This document shows positions 1 to 8,784 of a stretch of 53,382 nt of DNA, piece after piece. Position 1 is the first letter of the stretch. Every line of letters starts with the position of its first letter. The notes under the pieces were generated by a model. That model had not been told where the DNA came from. It did not search any database and saw only the letters and a list, made by a program, of their open reading frames with translations. The stretch is taken from positions 1 to 53,382 of the forward strand of contig NZ_CAMYPD010000016.1 of NCBI RefSeq assembly GCF_947286155.1, given 5' to 3'. Source of the stretch: an uncultured Tessaracoccus sp. (GTDB taxonomy: Bacteria > Actinomycetota > Actinomycetes > Propionibacteriales > Propionibacteriaceae). The translations under genes were made by a program, and so were the position numbers.

Positions 1-1196
1 GTTTCGAAGAAGACGACGTCGCCGAAGTAGGCGCTGTGCTCGCCATCGTCGGGGAACCCTCCGACGGCGACAGCTCGGCCGACGCTCCTGAGGAGGAAGC
101 CGCTCCTGAACCCGAGCCGAAGCCGGAGCCCAAGCCTGAGCCGAAACCAGAACCGAAGCCCGAGCCCAAGCCTGAACCCAAGCAGGAGAAGGTTGAGCAC
201 TCCCCCGCCGTCGAGGCCGCCGTTGCCCGCCGCGCTGCTGAGGCGTCGTCGGATGGCACCTACGTCACTCCGCTGGTGCGCAAGCTCGCCAAGGAGCACG
301 GCGTCGATCTGACCTCGCTGCAGGGCACCGGCGTGGGTGGCCGCATCCGCAAGCAGGATGTGCTTGATGCCGCGAAGGCTCCTGCGCAGCAGGCCCCGGC
401 CGCGGCGCCTGCCAACCCGGCTCCGGCGAAGGCGGCACCCGCGAAGCCCGAGCCCAGCGCCGAGGCACAGGCTCTGCGCGGCAAGACGGAGAAGCTGTCG
501 CGTCTGCGCAAGGTGATCGCCGAGCGCATGACCGCGTCGCTGGCCACGGCTGCGCAGCTCACCGCCACCGTCGAGGTGGACATGACCGCCATCAGCCGCA
601 TCCGCAAGGTGGCCAAGGACGACTTCAAGGCCCGCGAGGGCGCGTCGCTGTCGTACCTGCCGTTCATCACGGCAGCGACGGTGGAAGCGTTGAAGGCGTT
701 CCCCGTCGTGAACTCGACGGTGGACTTCGAGGCCGGCACGGTTACCTACGCTGAGGCGGAGAACATCGGCATCGCCGTGGATACGCCGCGCGGCCTGCTC
801 GTGCCCGTCATCAAGGAGGCCGGTGACCTCAACGTTTCCGGCCTGGCCCGCAAGATCGGCGACCTCGGCGCTCGCACCCGCGAGGGCAAGGTTGGCCCCG
901 ACGAGCTGGCCGGCGGCACGTTCACCATCACGAACTACGGTTCGGCTGGCAGCCTGTTCGACACGCCGATCATCAACCAGCCTGAGGTAGCCATCCTCGG
1001 CACGGGTGCGCTCGTGAAGCGCCCCGTGGTGGTAACCGACGAGTTCGGCACTGACAGCATCGCCGTGCGCGACATGATGTACCTCTCGCTCACCTACGAT
1101 CACCGCATCATCGACGGTGCCGTCGCCGCCCGTTTCCTCTCCGCCATCAAGGCGCGCCTGGAGGAGGGCGACTTCGGAGCCGAGTTCGGGCTCTAA
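1..1196 (+). CDS. sucB: Dihydrolipoamide acyltransferase, E2 component of 2-oxoglutarate dehydrogenase (5' partial)
   Basis: The frame is open to the left edge (first whole codon at position 3), so the gene starts outside the window. The visible protein begins in the last beta-strand of a lipoyl domain (EEDDVAEVGAVLAIVGEP). A Pro/Glu/Lys linker built of EPKP units follows. Next comes a peripheral subunit-binding domain (YVTPLVRKLAKEHGVDL ... GVGGRIRKQDVL), an Ala/Pro linker, and the acyltransferase core starting near LSRLRKVIAERM. The core ends with the catalytic histidine motif YDHRIIDGA. The enzyme moves the succinyl group from lipoyl-lysine to CoA in the TCA cycle. A pyruvate dehydrogenase E2 is the alternative, but sucB is the usual relative of the lipB-lipA block, which here lies 14.5 kb downstream. 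Confidence 0.88.
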   Translation, partial: FEEDDVAEVGAVLAIVGEPSDGDSSADAPEEEAAPEPEPKPEPKPEPKPEPKPEPKPEPKQEKVEHSPAVEAAVARRAAEASSDGTYVTPLVRKLAKEHGVDLTSLQGTGVGGRIRKQDVLDAAKAPAQQAPAAAPANPAPAKAAPAKPEPSAEAQALRGKTEKLSRLRKVIAERMTASLATAAQLTATVEVDMTAISRIRKVAKDDFKAREGASLSYLPFITAATVEALKAFPVVNSTVDFEAGTVTYAEAENIGIAVDTPRGLLVPVIKEAGDLNVSGLARKIGDLGARTREGKVGPDELAGGTFTITNYGSAGSLFDTPIINQPEVAILGTGALVKRPVVVTDEFGTDSIAVRDMMYLSLTYDHRIIDGAVAARFLSAIKARLEEGDFGAEFGL

Positions 1197-1213
1197 GCTC
1201 GCGATTGCGTTCA

Positions 1214-1257
1214 CGGCGGGCGGTCTGGGGCTTTCCCCGGCCGCCCGCCGCTTTGTT
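1214..1257 (+). terminator. Rho-independent terminator after sucB
   Basis: A perfect 10-bp stem (CGGCGGGCGG at 1214-1223 with CCGCCCGCCG at 1241-1250) holds an inner GGGG/CCCC stem around a CTTT loop. It is followed by CTTTGTT at 1251-1257. It sits 18 bases after the sucB stop. Confidence 0.8.
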
Positions 1258-1341
1258 GACACCCCGCCGGCCCGGCGCGGACCCCGTCGGGTGTGCGCGT
1301 GCTGCCTACCCCCGGCAGGGGCAACCGCTACGCAGGCAGGG

Positions 1342-1448
1342 GCAACCTGTGCGGCTCTGTCCCGGAACATGTGTCACCTGCCTAGCGGTGACGAGGCACC
1401 GTCGGGAAGCAGGTGACACATGATCCGCTCTGTTGCCGCACAGGTTGC
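1342..1448. repeat. 40-bp imperfect inverted repeat with 27-bp spacer
   Basis: Arms are 1342-1381 and 1409-1448. Both ends of each arm are perfect: GCAACCTGTGCGG (1342-1354) pairs with CCGCACAGGTTGC (1436-1448), and CATGTGTCACCTGC (1368-1381) pairs with GCAGGTGACACATG (1409-1422). The middle 13 bases of the arms do not match. It lies in the gap between the sucB terminator and the lac promoter. There is no reading frame of note in 1258-1500. It could be a palindromic intergenic repeat or a non-autonomous mobile element remnant. Confidence 0.75.
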
Positions 1449-1502
1449 AGGTGCCTGGGCGGGGCGAGCTGTCGTGCAACCCGTGGGCCAATACGATCCC
1501 CC

Positions 1503-1548
1503 TTGACGCCAAGGGAACACGCCATGCTACTGTGGGAGCGCTCACACA
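1503..1548 (+). promoter_or_regulatory. Probable lac operon promoter with upstream LacI-family operator O1
   Basis: TGTGGGAGCGCTCACACA at 1531-1548 is an 18-bp palindrome with one mismatched pair and a central GAGC-GCTC. This is the form recognised by LacI/GalR regulators (central CG). A TTGACG (1503-1508) upstream could be a -35 element, with TACTGT (1528-1533, spacer 19) as a weak -10 overlapping the operator. The LacI gene lies in the operon below (4749-5762). Promoter assignment is tentative; the operator is clear. Confidence 0.7.
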
Positions 1549-1628
1549 GAGATGTGCAGCAATAGCCCGTCACAACTCAAGAACCATCTGCTCCCTCCGT
1601 GAATCACGCCATCTTTGCGCGTCACGTT

Positions 1629-1644
1629 ATTGGAGCGCTCCCAT
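1629..1644 (+). promoter_or_regulatory. LacI-family operator O2, just before the ribosome binding site
   Basis: ATTGGAGCGCTCCCAT contains a perfect GGAGCGCTCC core (1632-1641) and shares GAGCGCTC with the upstream operator. The two centres are 97 bp apart. O2 ends 9 bases before the AAAGGAGG ribosome binding site (1653-1660) of the first operon gene, so binding here would block transcript elongation or help form a loop. Confidence 0.75.
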
Positions 1645-1665
1645 ATCGATCCAAAGGAGGATCAC

Positions 1666-2934
1666 ATGCTCACACCGCACACTCCAGTTTCTCGCCGTGG
1701 TTTTCTCGGTACGACCGGTCTTGTCGCAGGCACTTCCTTGCTGTCTGCCTGCGGGTCGGGACCCAGCAACCCAGACGGCGTCGTCACCATGGGCTCGTAC
1801 CAGTCCGATGACGTCCCTAAAAAGGCCTTCGCCGAGATGATGGCTGGCTTCAAGCAGGGTGAAGTGAAGATCAACACGATCCAGCACGAGACTTTCAAGG
1901 AGGGAGTCAACAACTATCTCCAAGGGAATCCCGACGACACGTTCACCTGGTTTGCTGGCTACCGCGCCCGTAACTTCGCGGATAAGGGGCTCATCGGCGA
2001 TCTCTCAGACGTCTGGGAGAAGATCGAGGGCATGCCTGACTCGATGAAGGTCGCGTCCTCGGATTCCAAGGGTCGACAGATCTTCATTCCCAGCACCTAC
2101 TACCCATGGGCCGTCTTCTACCGTCCCAGCCTGTTCAAGGAACGCGGCTACTCCGAGCCCAAGACAATCGACGAGTGGCTCACCCTCTCCGAACAGATGA
2201 AGAAGGACGGCATCACCCCCATCGCCTTCGCAGACAAGGATGGCTGGGAGGCTATGGGCACATTCGACATGCTGAACCTGCGCGTCAATGGCTACGACTA
2301 CCACGTCTCGCTCATGGCTGGTCAGGAGGCCTGGGATGGGGAACAGGTCAAGAACGTGTTCAAGGCGTGGAAGGAGCTTCTGGCATTCCACCAGCCGGAC
2401 GCGCTGGGACGCACCTGGCAGGAGGCCGCACAGGGCCTCATCCAGAACAAGTCCGGCGTCTACGTGATGGGCATGTTCCTGCAGCAGCAGTTCGCTGAGG
2501 CTGGGTTGGAGGACGACCTCGATTTCTTCGTCTTCCCTGAGTTCGATTCTAAGATCGGCGCCAAAGTGGTGGAAGCCCCCGTCGATGGCTTCATGATGGC
2601 AGCTAAGCCCAAGAACGAGAAGCTCGCCAAGGAGCTGCTCGCGTACCTCGCCACACCCGAGGCAGTCGACGTCACGGTCAAGTCCGATCCTTCGGTGATC
2701 GCCGCCAATTCAAAGGCCGACCAGAGCACCTACAACGCACTTCAGAAGAAGGCCGTGACGATCATTGAGCAAGCCGAGGCTATTTCGCAGTTCTTGGATC
2801 GCGACTCGCGCCCTGACTTCGCCAACACTGTCGTCGGCCCCGCGCTGCAGTCCTTTGTCAAGGACCCTGCACAGATCGACTCCATCCTCACCAACGTCGA
2901 GGCCCAGAAGAAGTCGATCTTCGGGAACGAGTGA
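1666..2934 (+). CDS. Sugar ABC transporter substrate-binding lipoprotein
   Basis: Extracytoplasmic solute-binding protein (family 1) of a carbohydrate ABC importer, 422 aa. The start at 1666 is chosen because AAAGGAGG sits five bases upstream and the signal begins directly after it; a longer frame from 1615 would cover operator O2. The N-terminus has a twin-arginine motif (SRRGFL), a hydrophobic stretch and a lipobox (LSAC), so it is probably a Tat-exported lipoprotein. The mature part has the typical FAG-type beta-strand, aromatic sugar-stacking residues and PVDGFMMAAK. It is first in an operon with two permeases, a LacI regulator and beta-galactosidase, so a beta-galactoside is the likely ligand. 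The exact sugar cannot be read from sequence. Confidence 0.9.
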   Translation: MLTPHTPVSRRGFLGTTGLVAGTSLLSACGSGPSNPDGVVTMGSYQSDDVPKKAFAEMMAGFKQGEVKINTIQHETFKEGVNNYLQGNPDDTFTWFAGYRARNFADKGLIGDLSDVWEKIEGMPDSMKVASSDSKGRQIFIPSTYYPWAVFYRPSLFKERGYSEPKTIDEWLTLSEQMKKDGITPIAFADKDGWEAMGTFDMLNLRVNGYDYHVSLMAGQEAWDGEQVKNVFKAWKELLAFHQPDALGRTWQEAAQGLIQNKSGVYVMGMFLQQQFAEAGLEDDLDFFVFPEFDSKIGAKVVEAPVDGFMMAAKPKNEKLAKELLAYLATPEAVDVTVKSDPSVIAANSKADQSTYNALQKKAVTIIEQAEAISQFLDRDSRPDFANTVVGPALQSFVKDPAQIDSILTNVEAQKKSIFGNE

Positions 2935-2947
2935 CAGGAACCCATCC

Positions 2948-3856
2948 ATGAGCAACACCACTGACAAACGACGGAGACACCGCAACCTTCTCCTGTCCAG
3001 GACAGACAAGGTAGTCCTGAGCCTAATGCTGGGTATCCCGGTCCTCGTTGTGGTCGGACTCGTCTGGGGACCGGCCCTGATCACCGTTGCCTTGTCGATG
3101 ACGTCCTGGGACGGCATCGGCGGGCTCTCAGACATCAAGTGGGTGGGTGGCCAGAACTACGTGGACTTGGCCACCATATACCCTCCCTTCTGGCCTGCGC
3201 TGTGGCACAACGTGCTGTGGCTGCTCGTCCTCTTCGCGGTGTTTACTCCGCTGGGGATGCTCTTCGCGGTCTTTCTGGACAAGGAACTGCGCGGCACCCG
3301 CTTCTATCAAACAGCGTTCTACCTTCCCGTGGTCCTGTCCGCAGCGCTCGTCGGATTCGTCTGGCAACTCATGTACAGCCGCGACCAAGGTCTGCTGAAC
3401 GCGCTGCTGGGCACGTCGATCGACTGGTACGGGGATTCCTCCATCAACCTGTGGGCGGCGATCATCGCCAACGGGTGGCGCCACACCGGCTACATCATGC
3501 TGCTGTACCTCTCAGGGCTGAAGGGCGTCGACCCAAGCCTGTGTGAGGCTGCCAGCATGGACGGCGCCAGTCAGACCAAGACCTACCTGCAGATCATCTT
3601 CCCGGTGATGCGTCCAGTGAACATCATCGTGCTGACCATCACCTTCATCGAGGGGCTGAGGGCATTCGACATCGCGTGGATCATCAACCGTGGCCGCAAC
3701 GGACTGGAGCTGATCTCGACGCTGGTCACCACCAACGTCGTCGGTGAGGCCAGTCGTATCGGCTTCGGCTCTGCGCTGGCGACGATCATGCTGCTGATCA
3801 GTTCCATCTTCATCGTCATCCAACTCCGAGTGGTCATGAAGGGAGAAGAGTCATGA
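2948..3856 (+). CDS. Sugar ABC transporter permease, MalF type
   Basis: Inner-membrane permease of 302 aa, first of the pair. The start is ATG 2948 (MSNTTDKRRRHRN), with AGGAA upstream at 2936-2940; the longer frame from 2765 would overlap the previous gene by 170 bases. About six membrane helices follow a basic cytoplasmic N-terminus. The EAA loop that contacts the ATPase is visible as EAASMDGASQTKTYLQIIFP. The next permease starts inside its stop codon, so the two are translationally coupled. No ATPase gene is present in the operon; a shared MsiK/MsmK-type ATPase encoded elsewhere is expected (inference from how this transporter class works). Confidence 0.9.
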   Translation: MSNTTDKRRRHRNLLLSRTDKVVLSLMLGIPVLVVVGLVWGPALITVALSMTSWDGIGGLSDIKWVGGQNYVDLATIYPPFWPALWHNVLWLLVLFAVFTPLGMLFAVFLDKELRGTRFYQTAFYLPVVLSAALVGFVWQLMYSRDQGLLNALLGTSIDWYGDSSINLWAAIIANGWRHTGYIMLLYLSGLKGVDPSLCEAASMDGASQTKTYLQIIFPVMRPVNIIVLTITFIEGLRAFDIAWIINRGRNGLELISTLVTTNVVGEASRIGFGSALATIMLLISSIFIVIQLRVVMKGEES

Positions 3857-4737
3857 CGACAACCACCGCCGGCAAACGCAACCAGGGCAATCGCCCGATG
3901 CGTATCCTCCTTCAGATCTTCCTAATGATCATGGCTCTCCTATGGCTGTTCCCGCTGCTTTGGGCACTGTTCAACTCGTTCCGCGATTACAGCTACACCC
4001 TGCAGCACGGATACTTATCGTTCGGTGGATTCACACTGGATAACTACGTACAGGCCTGGGAGCGGGGCGGATTCACCAACAGCTTCATCAACTCGGCCAT
4101 TATCACGCTCACGGCTGTCGTGCTGACACTGGTCCTCTCCTCGTGTGCCGGCTTCGTGCTGGCCCGCTACAGCTTCCGCTTCAACCTCTCCATGTTGGCG
4201 GTGTTCGTCGCGGCCAACCTCCTGCCGCCACAGTCCCTCCTGATCCCCATCTACCGCATGTTCCGAGCAGTGGAGCTGCCCTATTGGCTCTCGTCCTCCG
4301 GCTCGTTGCTGGACTCGCACCTAGGCGTCATCATCGTCAACGTGGCGTTCCAGACCGGGTTTTGTACCTTCGTGCTCAGCAACTACATCAAGACGCTGCC
4401 GAAGGAGATCTACGAATCCGCCATGCTCGACGGCGCATCCATCTGGACACAGTTCGCGGGGCTGACGATCCCGCTGCTACGGCCGCCACTCGCCGCCCTG
4501 GCCACACTGCAGACCGCGTGGATCTACAATGAGTTCTTCTGGGCGACGGTGCTGATGCAGTCGGGAGACAAGTTCCCTGTGACAAGTTCTCTGAACAACC
4601 TCAAGGGCGCGTTCTTCACGGATTACAATCTCCTGTCAGCAGGATCCATCATCGCCGCCCTACCGGTACTTGCAGTGTTCTTCATCCTGCAGAAGCAGTT
4701 CGTCGCCGGCCTCACGCTGGGCTCAACGAAGGGATAG
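3853..4737 (+). CDS. Sugar ABC transporter permease, MalG type
   Basis: Second permease subunit, 294 aa, starting in an ATGA overlap with the previous gene. It has six predicted helices, the family's NYVQAWERGGFTNSFINS periplasmic region after helix 1, and an EAA loop (ESAMLDGASIWTQFAGLTIP). The C-terminus ends FVAGLTLGSTKG, the usual end of MalG-type subunits (LTxGAxKG). It forms the channel with the MalF-type subunit. It is followed 11 bases later by the LacI regulator, in the same transcript. Confidence 0.9.
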   Translation: MTTTTAGKRNQGNRPMRILLQIFLMIMALLWLFPLLWALFNSFRDYSYTLQHGYLSFGGFTLDNYVQAWERGGFTNSFINSAIITLTAVVLTLVLSSCAGFVLARYSFRFNLSMLAVFVAANLLPPQSLLIPIYRMFRAVELPYWLSSSGSLLDSHLGVIIVNVAFQTGFCTFVLSNYIKTLPKEIYESAMLDGASIWTQFAGLTIPLLRPPLAALATLQTAWIYNEFFWATVLMQSGDKFPVTSSLNNLKGAFFTDYNLLSAGSIIAALPVLAVFFILQKQFVAGLTLGSTKG

Positions 4738-4748
4738 GAACAATTCGC

Positions 4749-5762
4749 ATGAGCACCACGATCGAGGACGTCGCACGAGTCGCGGGGGTTTCTCGTGGCA
4801 CTGTGAGCCGTGTGCTCAACGGTGCGTCGAACGTCTCCGAAGCTGCACGTGCAGCGGTCAACGAGGCGGTTGAGCAGACGGGCTATCGCCTCAACTCCCA
4901 CGCCCGCGCGCTCGCCTCCGGCCGCAACCATGCCGTTGCAGTACTGCTCACGCAACCCTCCGACGAACTGTTCGACGATCCGACCATTCACGAACTCGTG
5001 AAGGGAGTATCGGAGGGCTTCGGCGACAGCTCGGACGCGCTCCTGCTCCTGCTCGCAGGTAGCGAAGTGGAACGACGAAGGACCGCCCCATTCCTCGACC
5101 GTCGCCGTATCGACGGCGTGGTGCACCTGACGCCACACATGACCGACCCCCTGTTAGACCGCATCATTGCCGCGGATCTCCCCGTTGCCGTGTGCGGTCG
5201 GCTCTCCGAGCGGTTCCTGGGGCCGAACGTTCGCACGGCGACGATCGACGACCTCACCGGCGCCACCGCAGCCGCCCAGCATCTGCTGGCCTGCGGTGCC
5301 CGCCGGGTGGCGATCATCACCGGCCCGGAGGATGCACCCGGCGCCGAGTTCCGGCTCAAGGGGGCACGCTCGGGGCTCGGCGCCCATTTCGATCCCCGGC
5401 TCGTCCGCCACGGGGACTACGGCCCCACCTCGGGTGCCGCGGCGATGGAGGACCTACTCCAACACCATCCGGATATCGATGCCGTCTTCTGCGCATCGGA
5501 TCGCATGGCTGCCGGTGCATACCGTAGCCTCGAGGCTCATGGAAAGCGCATCCCAAACGACGTGCAAGTCGTCGGCTTCGATGACCACGAGATTAGCCGG
5601 GATCTCATGCCCGCGCTGACCACCATCCATCAACCCATCCAGCACGTCGGGGAACAGGCGATCCTCATGCTGCAGTCCATGATCGCAGGTAAGGACCCCG
5701 GTCACCGCTTGTTTCCGACACACCTCGTCGTGCGTGATTCCACTCTCAATCCAGCCCGCTGA
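4749..5762 (+). CDS. LacI-family transcriptional regulator of the lac operon
   Basis: 337 aa. The N-terminal helix-turn-helix is textbook: TIEDVARVAGVSRGTVSRVL, then NGASNVSEAAR and the hinge helix region LNSHARALASG. The C-terminal periplasmic-binding-protein-like sensor domain contains DDLTGATAAAQHLLACGARRV and GFDDHEISRDLMPALTTI, regular LacI/GalR landmarks. It lies inside the operon, between permease and beta-galactosidase, so it should control its own level by binding the palindromes at 1531-1548 and 1632-1641. The inducer is probably a galactoside (inference). Confidence 0.92.
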   Translation: MSTTIEDVARVAGVSRGTVSRVLNGASNVSEAARAAVNEAVEQTGYRLNSHARALASGRNHAVAVLLTQPSDELFDDPTIHELVKGVSEGFGDSSDALLLLLAGSEVERRRTAPFLDRRRIDGVVHLTPHMTDPLLDRIIAADLPVAVCGRLSERFLGPNVRTATIDDLTGATAAAQHLLACGARRVAIITGPEDAPGAEFRLKGARSGLGAHFDPRLVRHGDYGPTSGAAAMEDLLQHHPDIDAVFCASDRMAAGAYRSLEAHGKRIPNDVQVVGFDDHEISRDLMPALTTIHQPIQHVGEQAILMLQSMIAGKDPGHRLFPTHLVVRDSTLNPAR

Positions 5763-5789
5763 ACGTCCTTGCTTTCGGAAAGGAAACCC

Positions 5790-8768
5790 ATGTCGACTCC
5801 CGACGAAACCCGCCGCATTCTCGAGTCCACCACCCCCGGCGATGGCGTTCCGCCCAGGGCCTGGCGACGCGACGAGCCGTACAGCTACTCCCTCGACGGC
5901 ACCTGGCGCTTCCTGCTGTCCCCCAGCGTGGCGGAGGCGCCCGCTGACTGCGACGCCGCAGACTACGACGACAGCGCCTGGGACGAGCTCACCCTGCCGT
6001 GCCACTGGGTGCTCGAAGGCGACGGCAAGTACGGGCGGCCGGCGTACACGAACATCAACCTGCCCATCCCCATGGACCCGCCGCACGCGCCCGACGAGAA
6101 CCCCATCGGCGACCACCGTCGCACGTTCGAGCTGCCGGAAGGTTGGGACCAACACCAGCAGGTACTGCTTCGCTTCGACGGTGTGGAGTCGCTCGGCATC
6201 GTCGCCGTCAACGGTCAGCACGTCGGAGTGCTGCGCGGCTCGCGGCTGCCTTCTGAGCTCGACATCACCGACGTGGTACGCCCCGGCACGAACACCGTGC
6301 ACGTGCGCGTCGCGCAGTGGTCGGCGCAGACCTACGTCGAAGACCAAGATCAGTGGTGGCTGCCCGGCATCTTCCGCTCGGTCACCCTCGTCGCGCGCCC
6401 CGCAGGGTGCATCACCGATCACTGGGTGGACGCCGCCTACGATCACGCCACCGGCTCCGGCACGCTCACCGTCAAAGTGCCCGACGACGCCTTCCCGGTG
6501 CGCGTCCAGGCAGCCGAGCTCGACGTCGACGTCACCTGGAACTCGCCTGCCGACGTGCAGCCCATCACCATCGACGACGTGACCCCCTGGAGCCCCGACC
6601 GCCCAGCGCTCACCACCGTCGAGCTCTCCAACGCGACGGATCGCGTCACCGAACGCGTCGGGTTCCGCACCGTCGAGATCCGCGGTGACCAGTGGCTCGT
6701 GAACGGCACTCCGATCAGGCTGCGAGGCGTGAACCGCCACGAATTCCATCCCAAGAAGGGTCGCGTCTTCGACGAGGCAGACTGCCGCGAGGGCATGCTG
6801 CTGATGAAGCGCCACAACCTCAACGCCATCCGCACCAGCCACTACCCGCCGCACCCCCGCCTGCTCGACCTCGCCGACGAGCTGGGCTTCTGGGTGATCG
6901 ACGAATGCGATCTGGAGACCCACGCGTTCGGCTTCGTCGGCTGGGAGAACAACCCCAGCGACGATCCCAACTGGCGCGACGCGTACGTGCAGCGCATGGA
7001 GCGCATGATCCACCGCGACCGCAACCATCCGTCGATCATCGCGTGGAGCTTGGGCAACGAATCGGGCAGCGGAGCGAACCTGGCCGCCATGGCCGACGCC
7101 ACGCACCGTCTGGACCCCACCCGCCCCGTGCACTACGAGAGCGACTACGAATCCGCCTACACCGACGTCGTCTCGCGCATGTACAGCCCCATTCCGGAGC
7201 TCGAGGCCTTGTCGCAAGGGCAAACCACCACCGAACACGAGCGCCACATCCCCGAATCCAGCCTGCGCAACAAGCCGAAGATGCTGTGCGAATTCGTGCA
7301 CGCCATGGGCAACGGGCCGGGCAGCCTCGGCGAGTACGTCGAGGCGTTCGAAACGCTCCCCGGCTGGCACGGAGGCTTCATCTGGGAGTGGCGCGACCAC
7401 GGGCTCGCCACGCACACCCCCGACGGCACCCCGTTCTACGCCTACGGCGGCGACTTCGGCGAAGTCATCCACGACGGCAACTTCGTCATGGACGGCCTGG
7501 TGCACGCCGACGGCACCCCGTCGCCCGCGATGGCCGAGGTGAAGCAGCACTTCTCCCCCGTCGTGGTCGAGATCGGCGACGAGCTCACCGTGCACAACCG
7601 CTACCACGCCGTCGGCACCGACCACCTGGTCGCACGCTGGCACTGGGAGGTGGATGGCGAGGTGCGCTCCGAGGGCGTCATAGACGGCTTCGAGGTTGCC
7701 GCCAATACCAGCGCCACCTTCCCGCTCCCGACGCTCCCCGACGAAGCTCTTACCGCGCCGCAGTCGTTCCTCACCGTCTGCATCGAGGAACGCGACGAGC
7801 GCCCCTGGGCGCCCGCCGGGCACCCAGTGTTCGTGGCGCAGCAGCGCCTCGATGACACCCCTGTGCCGCGCGCCCCGCGCCCGACGGCCACCCCACTCAT
7901 TGCCGCCGACGTGCAGGTGGGCCCGGCCACCCTCGACGCGCGCACCGGGCGGCTCCTCGCGCTGGGTGACCACGCCGTCGAGGATGCCGTGGTGGAGCTG
8001 TGGCGTCCCCCGACCGATAACGATTCCCTTGGGGACTTCAATTCCTACGAGGTGGGCGATTACCACACCACTCGCGGCGTCGGGGAAGCAGCTCCGTCGT
8101 CAGCGGAACGCTGGCGCGATCAGGGCCTCGACCGACTGATTCGCCGCACCACCCGCGCGGAAGTGGTGGGCGACGAGTTCGTCGTCGTGGAGCGCCTCAT
8201 CCCGGCCCAGGGTAGGCACGGCGCCGAGGTCACCTACCGTTGGGCGGTGGCCGACGACGGCGCTCGCTGCCACATCCTCGTCGCGCCCATCCGCCCACGC
8301 ACCGACGTGACGTGGCCGCGCATCGGCTACCACATGATGCTGCCCGGAGCCTTCGAGCGCGCATCCTGGTTCGGTAGCGGCCCTGGCGAGAACTACCCGG
8401 ATTCGCGGGCGGCAGCCGTCGTTGGCGCCTACGAGGCCTCCATCGACGAGCTGGCCTTCCCCTACTCGCGTCCGCAGGAAACCGGCCACCGCGAGGGGCT
8501 TCGTCGGCTCACCATCGACGGCGCCAGCCACCCGCTGCGCTTCGAGACCTTCGGCCCCAACCTGCCGGGCTTCTCGCTGCTGCGCCACGACGCCCACGAG
8601 CTGACGGCAGCGGAGCACCCGCACGAGCTGCCGCCCAGCCGCGGCGTGCACCTGTACCTCGACGCGTTCCAGCACGGTTTGGGCAGCCGCTCGTGCGGCC
8701 CCGACGTACTACCGCGCTATCAGCTGTGGCCGCGCAACGCCGAGTTCGGGTTCGTCGTCGGGCGCTGA
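5790..8768 (+). CDS. lacZ: Beta-galactosidase, glycoside hydrolase family 2
   Basis: Hydrolyses terminal beta-galactosides such as lactose; 992 aa, close to the E. coli LacZ length. ATG 5790 is preferred over TTG 5769 because AAAGGAAA sits just before it. Order: sugar-binding jelly-roll domain (about 40-210), Ig-like domain, TIM barrel (about 305-600) with RLRGVNRHEFHP, second Ig-like domain and the C-terminal small-chain beta-sandwich with WRPPTDNDSLGDFN. The acid/base glutamate is E424 in GNESGSG and the nucleophile is E501 in MLCEFVHAMGN. No signal peptide, so cytoplasmic; the substrate enters through the transporter encoded upstream. It is last in the operon and converges on the metal transporter, with only 16 bp between the stops. 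Confidence 0.96.
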   Translation: MSTPDETRRILESTTPGDGVPPRAWRRDEPYSYSLDGTWRFLLSPSVAEAPADCDAADYDDSAWDELTLPCHWVLEGDGKYGRPAYTNINLPIPMDPPHAPDENPIGDHRRTFELPEGWDQHQQVLLRFDGVESLGIVAVNGQHVGVLRGSRLPSELDITDVVRPGTNTVHVRVAQWSAQTYVEDQDQWWLPGIFRSVTLVARPAGCITDHWVDAAYDHATGSGTLTVKVPDDAFPVRVQAAELDVDVTWNSPADVQPITIDDVTPWSPDRPALTTVELSNATDRVTERVGFRTVEIRGDQWLVNGTPIRLRGVNRHEFHPKKGRVFDEADCREGMLLMKRHNLNAIRTSHYPPHPRLLDLADELGFWVIDECDLETHAFGFVGWENNPSDDPNWRDAYVQRMERMIHRDRNHPSIIAWSLGNESGSGANLAAMADATHRLDPTRPVHYESDYESAYTDVVSRMYSPIPELEALSQGQTTTEHERHIPESSLRNKPKMLCEFVHAMGNGPGSLGEYVEAFETLPGWHGGFIWEWRDHGLATHTPDGTPFYAYGGDFGEVIHDGNFVMDGLVHADGTPSPAMAEVKQHFSPVVVEIGDELTVHNRYHAVGTDHLVARWHWEVDGEVRSEGVIDGFEVAANTSATFPLPTLPDEALTAPQSFLTVCIEERDERPWAPAGHPVFVAQQRLDDTPVPRAPRPTATPLIAADVQVGPATLDARTGRLLALGDHAVEDAVVELWRPPTDNDSLGDFNSYEVGDYHTTRGVGEAAPSSAERWRDQGLDRLIRRTTRAEVVGDEFVVVERLIPAQGRHGAEVTYRWAVADDGARCHILVAPIRPRTDVTWPRIGYHMMLPGAFERASWFGSGPGENYPDSRAAAVVGAYEASIDELAFPYSRPQETGHREGLRRLTIDGASHPLRFETFGPNLPGFSLLRHDAHELTAAEHPHELPPSRGVHLYLDAFQHGLGSRSCGPDVLPRYQLWPRNAEFGFVVGR

Positions 8769-8784
8769 GCACAGCACACGGAGT

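Noticed and set aside
1388..1405. 18-base identity GTGACGAGGCACCGTCGG shared with 10536-10553
   Set aside because: One copy is in an inverted-repeat loop, the other inside a coding sequence; no extension of the match and no shared context. Probably chance in a G+C-rich window.
5454..8066. 870-codon open frame on the minus strand opposite lacZ
   Set aside because: It lies antisense to a beta-galactosidase with all catalytic residues, has a low-complexity Val/Gly/His/Arg composition typical of reverse-frame G+C-rich DNA, and has no ribosome binding site.
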